A DNA stretch of 64,000 nucleotides from Antedon mediterranea. Taxonomy: Eukaryota > Echinodermata > Crinoidea > Comatulida > Antedonidae. Below are positions 1-14,399 of the stretch, piece by piece; positions within the stretch are counted from its first letter, which is position 1, and the number at the start of each line of letters is the position of its first letter. The notes beneath the pieces are model-generated. The model was not told the origin of the DNA. It worked only from the letters and a program-made list of their open reading frames with translations, and did no database searches. A program made the position numbers and the translations under genes. The stretch is taken from NCBI RefSeq assembly GCF_964355755.1, contig NC_092679.1, positions 9,674,001 to 9,738,000 on the forward strand, written 5' to 3'.

Positions 1-2825
1 AAGCACTTTGGTGTTTTTATGTTAACAAGTTTTTTTGAAAATCACAAAATGGTCTAAAACGTCTCTAAATGCGATTTGAAGCTATTCAGTACACTTTGAT
101 GTTTTTATGTTAACAAGTTTTTCGAAAATCACAAAATGGTCTAAAACGTCTCCAAATGCGATTTTAAGCTATTCTAAGCACTTTGGTGTTTTTATGTTAA
201 CAAGTTTTTTTGAAAATCACAAAATCGTCTAAAACGTCTCTAAATGCGATTTGAAGCTTTTCTGTACACTTTGATGTTTTTAAGTTAACAACTTTTTTCG
301 AAAATCACAAAATGGTCTAAAATGTCTCCAAAATGCGATTTGAAGCTATTCTAAGCACTTTGGTGTTTTTATGGAAACAATTTTTTTCGAAAATCACAAA
401 ATGGTCTAAAACGTCTCCAATAGCGATTTGAAGCTTTTCTGTACACTTTGGTGTTTTTATGTTAACAAGTTTTTTCGAAAATCACAAAATGGTCTAAAAC
501 GTCTACAAATGCGATTTGAAGCTATTCTGTACACTTTGATGTTTTTATGTTAAGTTTTTTCGAAAATCACAAAATGGTCTAAAACTTTTCCAAATGCGAT
601 TTGAAGCTATTCTGTACACTTTGATGTTTTGTGTGAAAATTTTCTGTCGAAATGCTCAAAATGGTCAAAAACGTTTTTAAATACGATATTAAGCTACTTT
701 GTGCTCTTTGATGTTTTTGTCTGAAATGTTTTATCGAAATGCTCAAAATGGTCTAAAACGGTTTCTAATGTGATTTCAAGCACTTTGATGTTTTTGTGTA
801 ACCAAGTTTTTCGAAAAACACAAAATTGTCTAAAACGTCTCCAAATGCGATTTGAAGCTATTCTGTACACTTTGATGTTTTTATGTTAACAAGTTTTTCG
901 AAAATCACAAAATGGTCTAAAACGTCTCCAAATGCGATTTTAAGCTATTCTAAGCACTTTGGTGTTTTTATGTTAACAAGTTTTTTTGAAAATCACAAAA
1001 TGGTCTAAAACGTCTACAAATGCGATTTGAAGCTATTCTAAGCACTTTTGTGTTTTTATGTTAACAAGTTTTTTCGAAAATCACAAAATGGTCTAAAACG
1101 TCTACAAATGCGATTTGAAGCTATTCTAAGCACTTTGGTGTTTTTATGTTAACAGTTTTTTCGAAAATCACAAAATGGTCTAAAACGTCTCCAAATGCGA
1201 TTTGAAGCTATTCTGTACACTTTGATGTTTTTATGGTAACAAGTTTTTTAGAAAATCACAAAATGGTCTAAAACGTTTCCAAATGCGATTTGAAGTTATT
1301 CTGTACACTTTGATGTTTTGTGTGAAAATTTTCTGTCGAAATGCTCAAAATGGTCAAAAACGTTTTTAAATACGATATTAAGCTACTTTGTGCTCTTTGA
1401 TGTTTTTGTGTGAAAAGTTTTATCGAAATGCTCAAAATGGTCTAAAACGGTTTCTAATGTGATTTCAAGCACTTTGATGTTTTTGTATAACCAAGTTTTT
1501 CGAAAATCACAAAATTGTTTAAAACGTCCCCAAATGCGATTTGAAGCTATTCTGTACACTTTGATGTTTTTGGGTTAACAAGTTTTTCGAAAATCACAAT
1601 GGTCTAAAACGTCTCCAAATGCGATTTTAAGCTATTCTAAGCACTTTGGTGTTTTTATGTTAACAAGTTTTTCGAAAATCACAAAATTGTCTAAAACGTC
1701 TCCAAATGCGATTTGAAGCTATTCTGTACACTTTGATGTTTTTATGTTAACAAGTTTTTCGAAAATCACAAAATGGTCTAAAACGTCTCCAAATGCGATT
1801 TTAAACTATTCTAAGCACTTTGGTGTTTTTATGTTAACAAGTTTTTTTGAAAATCACAAAATGGTCTAAAACGTCTCTAAATGCGATTTGAAGCTATTCA
1901 GTACACTTTGATGTTTTTATGTTAACAAGTTTTTCGAAAATCACAAAATGGTCTAAAACGTCTCCAAATGCGATTTTAAGCTATTCTAAGCACTTTGGTG
2001 TTTTTATGTTAACAAGTTTTTTTGAAAATCACAAAATCGTCTAAAACGTCTCTAAATGCGATTTGAAGCTTTTCTGTACACTTTGATGTTTTTAAGTTAA
2101 CAACTTTTTTCGAAAATCACAAAATGGTCTAAAATGTCTCCAAAATGCGATTTGAAGCTATTCTAAGCACTTTGGTGTTTTTATGGAAACAATTTTTTTC
2201 GAAAATCACAAAATGGTCTAAAACGTCTCCAATAGCGATTTGAAGCTTTTCTGTACACTTTGGTGTTTTTATGTTAACAAGTTTTTTCGAAAATCACAAA
2301 ATGGTCTAAAACGTCTACAAATGCGATTTGAAGCTATTCTGTACACTTTGATGTTTTTATGTTAAGTTTTTTCGAAAATCACAAAATGGTCTAAAACTTT
2401 TCCAAATGCGATTTGAAGCTATTCTGTACACTTTGATGTTTTGTGTGAAAATTTTCTGTCGAAATGCTCAAAATGGTCAAAAACGTTTTTAAATACGATA
2501 TTAAGCTACTTTGTGCTCTTTGATGTTTTTGTCTGAAATGTTTTATCGAAATGCTCAAAATGGTCTAAAACGGTTTCTAATGTGATTTCAAGCACTTTGA
2601 TGTTTTTGTGTAACCAAGTTTTTCGAAAAACACAAAATTGTCTAAAACGTCTCCAAATGCGATTTGAAGCTATTCTGTACACTTTGATGTTTTTATGTTA
2701 ACAAGTTTTTCGAAAATCACAAAATGGTCTAAAACGTCTCCAAATGCGATTTTAAGCTATTCTAAGCACTTTGGTGTTTTTATGTTAACAAGTTTTTTTG
2801 AAAATCACAAAATGGTCTAAAACGT
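1..2825. repeat. 1,812-bp tandem duplication in the satellite
   Basis: Bases 1-1013 match 1813-2825 at a constant offset of 1,812. Matched rare variants include gctattcagtacac (81 and 1893), aatagcg (419 and 2231), gttaagttttttcg (549 and 2361) and gtctgaaatg (719 and 2531). I found no difference in the stretches compared base by base. The copies diverge at cgtctac versus cgtctct. A related copy lies near 27491-28490 at offset 27,410, shifting to 27,498 after one extra 88-bp monomer. Confidence 0.9.
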
Positions 2826-5800
2826 CTCTAAATGCGATTTGAAGCTTTTCTGTACACTTTGATGTTTTTATGTTAACAACTTTTTTCGAAAATCACAAAA
2901 TGGTCTAAAATGTCTCCAAATGCGATTTGAAGCTATTTTAAGCACTTTGGTGTTTTTATGGAAACAATTTTTTTCGAAAATCACAAAATGCTCTAAAACG
3001 TCTCCAATAGTGATTTGAAGCTTTTCTTTACACTTTGGTGTTTTTATGTTAACAAGTTTTTTCGAAAATCACAAAATGGTCTAAAACGTCTCCAAATGCG
3101 ATTTTAAGCTATTCTAAGCACTTTTGTGTTTTTATGTTAACAAGTTTTTTCGAAAATCACAAAATGGTCTAAAACGTCTCTAAATGCGATTTGAAGCTAT
3201 TCTGTACACTTTGGTGTTTTTATGTTAACAAGTTTTTTCGAAAATCACAAAATGGTCTAAAACGTCTCCAAATGCGATTTCAATCTATTCTGTACACTTT
3301 GCTGTTTTGTGTGAAAAATGTTTGTCGAAATCCTCAAAATGGTCAAAAACGTTTTTAAATACGATATTAAGCTATTTTGTGCTCTTTGATGTTTTTGTGT
3401 GAAAAGTTTTATCGAAATACTTCAAAATGGTCTAAAACGGTTTGTAATGTGATTTTAAGCACTTTGATGTTTTTGTGTAACCAAGTTTTTTCGAAAATCA
3501 CAAAATGGTCTAAAATGTCTCCAAATGCGATTTGAAGCTATTCTAAGCACTTTGGTGTTTTTATGGAAACAATTTTTTTCGAAAATCACAAAATGGTCTA
3601 AAACGTCTCCAATAGCGATTTGAAGCTTTTCTGTACACTTTGGTGTTTTTATGTTAACAAGTTTTTTCGAAAATCACAAAATGGTCTAAAACGTCTCCAA
3701 ATGCGATTTGAAGCTATTCTGTACACTTTGATGTTTTTATGTTAACAAGTTTTTTAGAAAATCACAAAATGGTCTAAAATGTCTCGAAATGCGATTTGAA
3801 GCTATTCTAAGCACTTTGGTGTTTTTATGTTAACAAGTTTTTTCGAAAATCACAAAATGGTCTAGAACATCTCCAAAAGCGATTTGAAGCTATTTTAGGC
3901 ACTTTGGTGCTTTTGTGTAACCAAGTTTTTTCGAAAATCACGAAATGGTCTAAAACGTCTCCAAATGCGATTTGAAGCTATTCTAAGCACTTTGGTGTTT
4001 TTACGTTAACAAGTTTTTTCGAAAATCACAAAATGGTCTAAAACGTCTCCAAATGCGATTTGAAGCTATTCTAAGCACTTTGGTGTTTTTATGTTAACAA
4101 GTTTTTTTGAAAATCACAAAATGGTCTAAAACGTCTCCAAATGCGATTTGAAGCTATTTAAAGCACTTTGGTGTTTTTGTATTAACAAGTTTTTTCGAAA
4201 ATCACAAAAGGGTCTAAAATGTCTAAACATGCGATTTGAAGCTATTCTAAGCACTTTTGTGTTTTTATGTTAACAAGTTTTTTCGAAAATCACAAAATGG
4301 TCTAAAACGTTTCCAAATGCGATTTGAAGCTATTCTGTACACTTTGATGTTTTGTGTGAAAATTTTCTGTCGAAATGCTCAAAATGGTCAAAAACGTTTT
4401 TAAATACGATATTAAGCTACTTTGTGCTCTTTGATGTTTTTTGTGAAATGTTTTATCGAAATGCTCAAAATGGTCTAAAACGGTTTCTAATGTGATTTCA
4501 AGCACTTTGATGTTTTTGTGTAACCAAGTTTTTCGAAAATCACAAAATTGTCTAAAACGTCTCCAAATGCGATTTGAAGCTTTTCTGTACACTTTGATGT
4601 TTTTATGTTAACAAGTTTTTCGAAAATCACAAAATGGTCTAAAACGTCTCCAAATGCGATTTTAAGCTATTCTAAGCACTTTGGTGTTTTTATGTTAACA
4701 AGTTTTTTTAAAAATCACAAAATGGTCTAAAACGTCTCTAAATGCGATTTGAAGCTTTTCTGTACACTTTGATGTTTTTATGTTAACAACTTTTTTCGAA
4801 AATCACAAAATGGTCTAAAATGTCTCCAAATGCGATTTGAAGCTATTATAAGCACTTTGGTGTTTTTATGGAAACAATTTTTTTCGAAAATCACAAAATG
4901 GTCTAAAACGTCTCCAATAGCGATTTGAAGCTTTTCTGTACACTTTGGTGTTTTTATGTTAACAAGTTTTTTCGAAAATCACAAAATGGTCTAAAACGTC
5001 TCCAAATGCGATTTGAAGCTATTCTAAGCACTTTTGTGTTTTTATGTTAACAAGTTTTTTCGAAAATCACAAAATGGTCTAAAACGTCTGCAAATGCGAT
5101 TTGAAGTTATTCTTAGCACATTGGTGTTTTTATTTAAACAAATTTTTTCGAAACTCACAAAATGGTCTAAAACGTCTCCAAATGCGATTTGAAGCTATTT
5201 TAAGCACTTTGGTGTTTTTGTGTAACCAAGTTTTTTCGAAAATCACAAAATGGTCTAAAATGTCTCCAAATGCGATTTGAAGCTTTTCTGTACACTTTGG
5301 TGTTTTTATGTTAACATCTTTTTTCGAAAATCACAAAATGGTCTAAAACGTCTCCAAATAAGATTTGAAGCTATTCTGTACACTTTGATGTTTTTATGTT
5401 AACAAGTTTTTTATAAAATCACAAAATGGTCTAAAACGTCTCCAAATGCGATTTGAAGCTATTCTGTACACTTTGATGTTTTTATGTTAACAAGTTTTTT
5501 CGAAAATCACAAAAGGGTCTAAAATGTCTCCAAATGCGATTTGAAGCTATTTTAAGCACTTTGGTGTTTTTATGTTAACTAGTTTTTTCGAAAATCACAA
5601 AATGGTCTAAAACGTCTCCAAATGTGATTTGAAGCTATTCTAAGCACTTTGGTGTTTTTATGTTAACAGTTTTTTCGAAAATCACAAAATGGTCTAAAAC
5701 GTTTCCAAATGCGATTTGAAGCTATTCTGTACACTTTGATGTTTTTATGGTAACAAGTCTTTTAGAAAATCACAAAATGGTCTAAAACATCTCCAAATGC

Positions 5801-6773
5801 GATTTAAAGCTATTTTAAGCACTTTTGTGTTTTTGTGTAACCAAGTTTTTTCGAAAATCACAAAAGGGTCTAAAATGTCTCTAAATGCGATTTGAAGCTA
5901 CTCTAAGCACTTTGGTGTTTTTATGTTAACAAGTTTTTTTCGAAAATCAATAAATGGTCTAAAATGTCTCCAAATGCGATTTGAAGCTATTCTGTACACT
6001 TTGCTGTTTTGTGTGAAAAATGTTTGTCGAAATCCTCAAAATGGTCAAAAACGTTTTTAAATACGATATTAAGCTATTTTGTGCTCTTTGATGTTTTTGT
6101 GTGAAAAGTTTTATCGAAATACTCAAAATGGTCTAAAACGGTTTCTAATGTGATTTTAAGCACTTTGATGTTTTTGTGTAACCAAGTTTTTTCGAAAATC
6201 ACAAAATGGTCTAAAATGTCTCCAAATGCGATTTGAAGCTTTTCTGTACACTTTGGTGTTTTTATGTTAACATGTTTTTTCGAAAATCACAAAATCGTCT
6301 AAAACGTCTCCAAATGCGATTTGAAGCTATTCTGTACACTTTGATGTTTTTATGTTAACAAGTTTTTTATAAAATCACAAAAGGGTCTAAAATGTCTCGA
6401 AATGCGATTTGAAGCTATTCTAAGCACTTTGGTGTTTTTATGTTAACAAGTTTTTTCGAAAATCACAAAATGGTCTTAAACGTCTCCAAATGCGATTTGA
6501 AGCTATTCTAAGCACTTTGGTGTTTTTATGTTAACAAGTTTTTTTCGAAAATCACAAAATGGTCTAAAACGTCTCCAAATGCGATTTGAAGCTATTTTAA
6601 GCACTTTGGTGCTTTTGTGTAACCAAGTTTTTTCGAAAATCACGAAATGGTCTAAAACGTCTCCAAATGCGATTTGAAGCTATTCTAAGCACTTTGGTGT
6701 TTTTACGTTAACAAGTTTTTTCGAAATTCACAAAATGGTCTAAAACGTCTCCAAATGCGATTTGAAGCTATTT

Positions 6774-9700
6774 TGTACACTTTGATGTTTTTATGTTAAC
6801 AAGTTTTTTCGAAAATCAAAAAATGGTCTAAAACATCTACAAATGCGATTTGAAGCTATTCTGTACACTTTGATGTTTTTATGTTAACAATTTTTTTCGA
6901 AAATCACAAAATGGTCTAAAACGTTTCCAAATGCGATTTGAAGCTATTCTGTACACTTTGATGTTTTTTGTGAAAATTTTCTGTCGAAATGCTCAAAATG
7001 GTCAAAAACGTTTTTAAATACGATATTAAGCTACTTTGTGCTCTTTGATGTTTTTGTGTGAAATGTTTTATCGAAATGCTCAAAATGGTCTAAAACGGTT
7101 TCTAATGTGATTTCAAGCACTTTGATGTTTTTGTGTAACCAAGTTTTTCGAAAATCACAAAATTGTCTAAAACGTCTCCAAATGCGATTTGAAGCTATTC
7201 TGTACACTTTTGTGTTTTTATGTTAACAAGTTTTTTCGAAAATCACAAAATGGTCTAAAACGTCTCCAAATGCGATTTAAAGCTATTTTAAGCACTTTTG
7301 TGTTTTTGTGTAACCAAGTTTTTTCGAAAATCACAAAAGGGTCTAAAATGTATGTAAATGCGATTTGAAGCTATTTAAAGCACTTTGGTGTTTTTAGGTT
7401 AACAAGTTTTTTCGAAAATCACAAAATGGTCTAAAACGTCTACAAATGCGATTTGAAGCTATTCTAAGCACTTTTGTGTTTTTATGTTAACAAGTTTTTT
7501 CGAAAATCACAAAATGGTCTAAAACGTCTCTAAATGCGATTTGAAGCTTTTCTGTACACTTTGATGTTTTTATGTTAACAACTTTTTTCGAAAATCACAA
7601 AATGGTCTAAAATGTCTCCAAATGCGATTTGAAGCTATTCTAAGCACTTTGGTGTTTTTATGGAAACAATTTTTTTCGAAAATCACAAAATGGTCTAAAA
7701 CGTCTCCAATAGCGATTTGAAGCTTTTCTGTACACTTTGGTGTTTTTATGTTAACAAGTTTTTTCGAAAATCACAAAATGGTCTAAAACGTCTCCAAATG
7801 CGATTTGAAGCTATTCTGTACACTTTGATGTTTTTATGTTAACAAGTTTTTTCGAAAATCACAAAATGGTCTAAAACGTCTACAAATGCGATTTGAAGCT
7901 ATTCTAAGCACTTTTGTGTTTTTATGTTAACAAGTTTTTTCGAAAATAACCAAATGGTCTAAAACGTCTGCAAATGCGATTTGAAGCTATTCTTAGCACA
8001 TTGGTGTTTTTATTTAAACAAATTTTTTCGAAACTCACAAAATGGTCTAAAACGTCTCCAAATGCGATTTGAAGCTATTTTAAGCACTTTGGTGTTTTTG
8101 TGTTAACAAGTTTTTCGAAAAGCTCAAAATGGTCTAAAACGTTTTTAAACACGATATTAAGCTATTTTGTGCTCTTTGATGTTTTTTTGTGAAAAGTTTT
8201 AGCGAAATGCTCAAAATGGTCTAAAACGATTTCTAATGTGATTTTATGCACTTTGATGTTTTTATGTTAACTAGTTTTTTCGAAAATCACAAAATGGTCT
8301 AAAACGTCTCCAAATGTGATTTGAAGCTATTCTAAGCACTTTGGTGTTTTTATGTTAACAGTTTTTTCGAAAATCACAAAATGGTCTAAAACGTTTCCAA
8401 ATGCGATTTGAAGCTATTCTGTACAATTTGATGTTTTTATGGTAACAAGTCTTTTAGAAAATCACAAAATGGTCTAAAACATCTCCAAATGCGATTTAAA
8501 GCTATTTTAAGCACTTTTGTGTTTTTGTGTAACCAAGTTTTTTCGAAAATCACAAAAGGGTCTAAAATGTCTCTAAATGCGATTTGAAGCTACTCTAAGC
8601 ACTTTGGTGTTTATATGTTAACAAGTTTTTTCGAAAATCAATAAATGGTCTAAAATGTCTCCAAATGCGATTTGAAGCTATTCTGTACACTTTGCTGTTT
8701 TGTGTGAAAAATGTTTGTCGAAATCCTCAAAATGGTCAAAAACGTTTTTAAATACGATATTAAGCTATTTTGTGCTCTTTGATGTTTTTGTGTGAAAAGT
8801 TTTATCGAAATACTCAAAATGGTCTAAAACGGTTTCTAATGTGATTTTAAGCACTTTGATGTTTTTGTGTAACCAAGTTTTTTCGAAAATCACAAAATGG
8901 TCTAAAATGTCTCCAAATGCGATTTGAAGCTATTCTAAGCACTTTGGTATTTTTATGGAAACAATTTTTTTCGAAAATCACAAAATGGTCTAAAACGTCT
9001 CCAATAGCAATTTGAAGCTATTCTAAGCACTTTGGTGTTTTTATGTTAACAAGTTTTTTCGAAAATCAAAAAATGGTCTAAAACGTCTCCAAATGCGATT
9101 TTAAGCTATTCTAAGCACTTTGGTGTTTTTATGTTAATAAGTTTTTTCGAAAATCACAAAATGGTCTAAAACGTCTCCAAATGCGATTTGAAGCTATTTT
9201 AAGCACTTTGGTGCTTTTGTGTAACCAAGTTTTTTCGAAAATCACGAAATGGTCTAAAACGTCTCCAAATGCGATTTGAAGCTATTCTAAGCACTTTTAT
9301 GTTTTGTGTGAAAATTTTCTTTCGAAATGCTCAAAATGGTCAAAAACGTTTTTAAATACGATATTAAGCTACTTTGTGCTCTTTGATGTTTTTGTGTGAA
9401 ATGTTTTATCGAAATGCTCAAAATGGTCTAAAACGGTTTCTAATGTGATTTCAAGCACTTTGATGTTTTTGTGTAACCAAGTTTTTCGAAAATCACGAAA
9501 TTGTCTAAAACGTCTCCAAATGCGATTTGAAGCTATTCTGTACACTTTGATGTTTTTATGTTAACAAGTTTTTTCGAAAATCAAAAAATGGTCTAAAACA
9601 TCTACAAATGCGATTTGAAGCTATTCTGTACACTTTGATGTTTTTATGTTAACAATTTTTTTCGAAAATCACAAAATGGTCTAAAACGTTTCCAAATGCG

Positions 9701-12335
9701 ATTTGAAGCTATTCTGTACACTTTGATGTTTTTTGTGAAAATTTTCTGTCGAAATGCTCAAAATGGTCAAAAACGTTTTTAAATACGATATTAAGCTACT
9801 TTGTGCTCTTTGATGTTTTTGTGTGAAATGTTTTATCGAAATGCTCAAAATGGTCTAAAACGGTTTCTAATGTGATTTCAAGCACTTTGATGTTTTTGTG
9901 TAACCAAGTTTTTCGAAAATCACAAAATTGTCTAAAACGTCTCCAAATGCGATTTGAAGCTATTCTGTACACTTTTGTGTTTTTATGTTAACAAGTTTTT
10001 TCGAAAATCACAAAATGGTCTAAAACGTCTCCAAATGCGATTTAAAGCTATTTTAAGCACTTTTGTGTTTTTGTGTAACCAAGTTTTTTCGAAAATCACA
10101 AAAGGGTCTAAAATGTATGTAAATGCGATTTGAAGCTATTTAAAGCACTTTGGTGTTTTTAGGTTAACAAGTTTTTTCGAAAATCACAAAATGGTCTAAA
10201 ACGTCTACAAATGCGATTTGAAGCTATTCTAAGCACTTTTGTGTTTTTATGTTAACAAGTTTTTTCGAAAATCACAAAATGGTCTAAAACGTCTCTAAAT
10301 GCGATTTGAAGCTTTTCTGTACACTTTGATGTTTTTATGTTAACAACTTTTTTCGAAAATCACAAAATGGTCTAAAATGTCTCCAAATGCGATTTGAAGC
10401 TATTCTAAGCACTTTGGTGTTTTTATGGAAACAATTTTTTTCGAAAATCACAAAATGGTCTAAAACGTCTCCAATAGCGATTTGAAGCTTTTCTGTACAC
10501 TTTGGTGTTTTTATGTTAACAAGTTTTTTCGAAAATCACAAAATGGTCTAAAACGTCTCCAAATGCGATTTGAAGCTATTCTGTACACTTTGATGTTTTT
10601 ATGTTAACAAGTTTTTTCGAAAATCACAAAATGGTCTAAAACGTCTACAAATGCGATTTGAAGCTATTCTAAGCACTTTTGTGTTTTTATGTTAACAAGT
10701 TTTTTCGAAAATAACCAAATGGTCTAAAACGTCTGCAAATGCGATTTGAAGCTATTCTTAGCACATTGGTGTTTTTATTTAAACAAATTTTTTCGAAACT
10801 CACAAAATGGTCTAAAACGTCTCCAAATGCGATTTGAAGCTATTTTAAGCACTTTGGTGTTTTTGTGTTAACAAGTTTTTCGAAAAGCTCAAAATGGTCT
10901 AAAACGTTTTTAAACACGATATTAAGCTATTTTGTGCTCTTTGATGTTTTTTTGTGAAAAGTTTTAGCGAAATGCTCAAAATGGTCTAAAACGATTTCTA
11001 ATGTGATTTTATGCACTTTGATGTTTTTATGTTAACTAGTTTTTTCGAAAATCACAAAATGGTCTAAAACGTCTCCAAATGTGATTTGAAGCTATTCTAA
11101 GCACTTTGGTGTTTTTATGTTAACAGTTTTTTCGAAAATCACAAAATGGTCTAAAACGTTTCCAAATGCGATTTGAAGCTATTCTGTACAATTTGATGTT
11201 TTTATGGTAACAAGTCTTTTAGAAAATCACAAAATGGTCTAAAACATCTCCAAATGCGATTTAAAGCTATTTTAAGCACTTTTGTGTTTTTGTGTAACCA
11301 AGTTTTTTCGAAAATCACAAAAGGGTCTAAAATGTCTCTAAATGCGATTTGAAGCTACTCTAAGCACTTTGGTGTTTATATGTTAACAAGTTTTTTCGAA
11401 AATCAATAAATGGTCTAAAATGTCTCCAAATGCGATTTGAAGCTATTCTGTACACTTTGCTGTTTTGTGTGAAAAATGTTTGTCGAAATCCTCAAAATGG
11501 TCAAAAACGTTTTTAAATACGATATTAAGCTATTTTGTGCTCTTTGATGTTTTTGTGTGAAAAGTTTTATCGAAATACTCAAAATGGTCTAAAACGGTTT
11601 CTAATGTGATTTTAAGCACTTTGATGTTTTTGTGTAACCAAGTTTTTTCGAAAATCACAAAATGGTCTAAAATGTCTCCAAATGCGATTTGAAGCTATTC
11701 TAAGCACTTTGGTATTTTTATGGAAACAATTTTTTTCGAAAATCACAAAATGGTCTAAAACGTCTCCAATAGCAATTTGAAGCTATTCTAAGCACTTTGG
11801 TGTTTTTATGTTAACAAGTTTTTTCGAAAATCAAAAAATGGTCTAAAACGTCTCCAAATGCGATTTTAAGCTATTCTAAGCACTTTGGTGTTTTTATGTT
11901 AATAAGTTTTTTCGAAAATCACAAAATGGTCTAAAACGTCTCCAAATGCGATTTGAAGCTATTTTAAGCACTTTGGTGCTTTTGTGTAACCAAGTTTTTT
12001 CGAAAATCACGAAATGGTCTAAAACGTCTCCAAATGCGATTTGAAGCTATTCTAAGCACTTTTATGTTTTGTGTGAAAATTTTCTTTCGAAATGCTCAAA
12101 ATGGTCAAAAACGTTTTTAAATACGATATTAAGCTACTTTGTGCTCTTTGATGTTTTTGTGTGAAATGTTTTATCGAAATGCTCAAAATGGTCTAAAACG
12201 GTTTCTAATGTGATTTCAAGCACTTTGATGTTTTTGTGTAACCAAGTTTTTCGAAAATCACGAAATTGTCTAAAACGTCTCCAAATGCGATTTGAAGCTA
12301 TTCTGTACACTTTGATGTTTTTATGTTAACAAGTT
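6774..12335. repeat. 2,765-bp tandem duplication in the satellite
   Basis: 6774-9538 is repeated from 9539 to about 12335 at a constant offset of 2,765. Rare variants check the offset: acatctac (6834/9599), tatgtaaatg (7351/10116), attttatgca (8241/11006), actttggtat (8941/11706) and the junction before gttttgtgtg (9301/12066). The first copy is preceded by ttttgtacac where the second has ttctgtacac. The copies part near 9571/12336. A third, more diverged copy is at about 61320-63780. Confidence 0.9.
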
Positions 12336-14399
12336 TTTCGAAAATCACAAAATGGTCTAAAACGTCTCCAAATGCGATTTCAAGCTATTCTAAGCACTTT
12401 GGTGTTTTTATGTTAACAAGTTTTTTTGAAAATCACAAAATGGTCTAAAACGTCTCTAAATGCGATTTGAAGCTTTTCTGTACACTTTAATGTTTTTATG
12501 TTAACAACTTTTTTTGAAAATCACAAAATGGTCTAAAATGTCTCCAAATGCGATTTGAAGCTATTCTAAGCACTTTGGTGTTTTTATGGAAACAATTTTT
12601 TTCGAAAATCACAAAATGGTCTAAAACGTCTCCAATAGCGATTTGAAGCTTTTCTGTACACTTTGGTGTTTTTATGTTAACAAGTTTTTTCGAAAATCAC
12701 AAAATGGTCTAAAACGTCTCCAAATGCGATTTGAAGCTATTCTGTACACTTTGATGTTTTGTGTGAAAATTTTCTGTCGAAATGCTCAAAATGGTCAAAA
12801 ACGTTTTTAAAAACGATATTAAGCTACTTTGTGCTCTTTGATGTTTTTGTGTGAAATGTTTTATCGAAATGCTCAAAATGGTCTATAACGGTTTCTAATG
12901 TGATTTCAAGCACTTTGATGTTTTTGTGTAACCAAGTTTTTCGAAAATCACAAAATTGTCTAAAACGTCTCCAAATGCGATTTGAAGCTATTCTGTACAC
13001 TTTGATGTTTTTATGTTAACAAGTTTTTCGAAAATCACAAAATGGTCTAAAACGTCTCCAAATGCGATTTTAAGCTATTCTAAGCACTTTGGTGTTTTTA
13101 TGTTGACAAGTTTTTTTGAAAATCACAAAATGGTCTAAAACGTCTCTAAATGCGATTTGAAGCTTTTCTGTACACTTTGATGTTTTTATGTTAACAACTT
13201 TTTTCGAAAATCACAAAATGGTCTAAAATGTCTCCAAATGCGATTTGAAGCTATTCTAAGCACTTTGGTGTTTTTATGGAAACAATTTTTTTCGAAAATC
13301 ACAAAATGGTCTAAAACGTCTCCAATAGCGATTTGAAGCTTTTCTGTACACTTTGGTGTTTTTATGTTAACAAGTTTTTTCGAAAATCACAAAATGGTCT
13401 AAAACGTCTCCAAATGCGATTTGAAGCTATTCTGTACACTTTGATGTTTTTATGTTAACAAGTTTTTTCGAAAATCACAAAATGGTCTAAAACGTTTCCA
13501 AATGCGATATTGAAGCTATTCTGTACACTTTGATGTTTTGTGTGAACATTTTCTGTCGAAATGCTCAAAATGGTCAAAAACGTTTTTAAATACGATATTA
13601 AGCTACTTTGTGCTCTTTGATGTTTTTGTGTGAAATGTTTTATCGAAATGCTCAAAATGGTCTAAAACGGTTTCTAATGTGATTTCAAGCACTTTGATGT
13701 TTTTGTGTAACCAAGTTTTTCGAAAATCACAAAATTGTCTAAAACGTCTCCAAATGCGATTTGAAGCTATTCTGTACACTTTGGTGTTTTTATGTTAACA
13801 AGTTTTTTCGAAAATCACAAAATGGTCTAAAACGTCTCCAAATGCGATTTAAAGCTATTTTAAGCACTTTTGTGTTTTTGTGTAACCAAGTTTTTTCGAA
13901 AATCACAAAAGGGTCTAAAATGTCTGTAAATGCGATTTGAAGCTATTTAAAGCACTTTGGTGTTTTTAGGTTAACAAGTTTTTTCGAAAATCACAAAATG
14001 GTCTAAAACGTCTCCAAATGCGATTTGAAGCTATTCTGTACAGTTTGATGTTTTTATGTTAACAAGTTTTTTCAAAAATCACAAAATGGTCTAAAACGTT
14101 TCCAAATGCGATTTGAAGCTATTCTGTACACTTTGATGTTTTGTGTGAAAATTTTCTGTCGAAATGCTCAAAATGGTCATAAACGTTTTTAAATACGATA
14201 TTAAGCTACTTTGTGCTCTTTGATGTTTTTGTGTGAAAAGTTTTACCGAAATGCTCAAAATGGTCTAAAACGGTTTCTAATGTGATTTCAAGCACTTTGA
14301 TGTTTTTGTGTAACCAAGTTTTTCGAAAATCACAAAATTGTCTAAAACGTCTCCAAATGCGATTTGAAGCTATTCTGTACACTTTGATGTTTTTATGTT

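Noticed and set aside
4302-4592. A 96-codon minus-strand ORF, repeated identically at 44326-44616 and 45279-45569, and similar short ORFs at 13455, 14989 and 26467
   Set aside because: They lie wholly in satellite and are translations of monomers; the repeated identity follows from duplicated array blocks, with no start context or domain.
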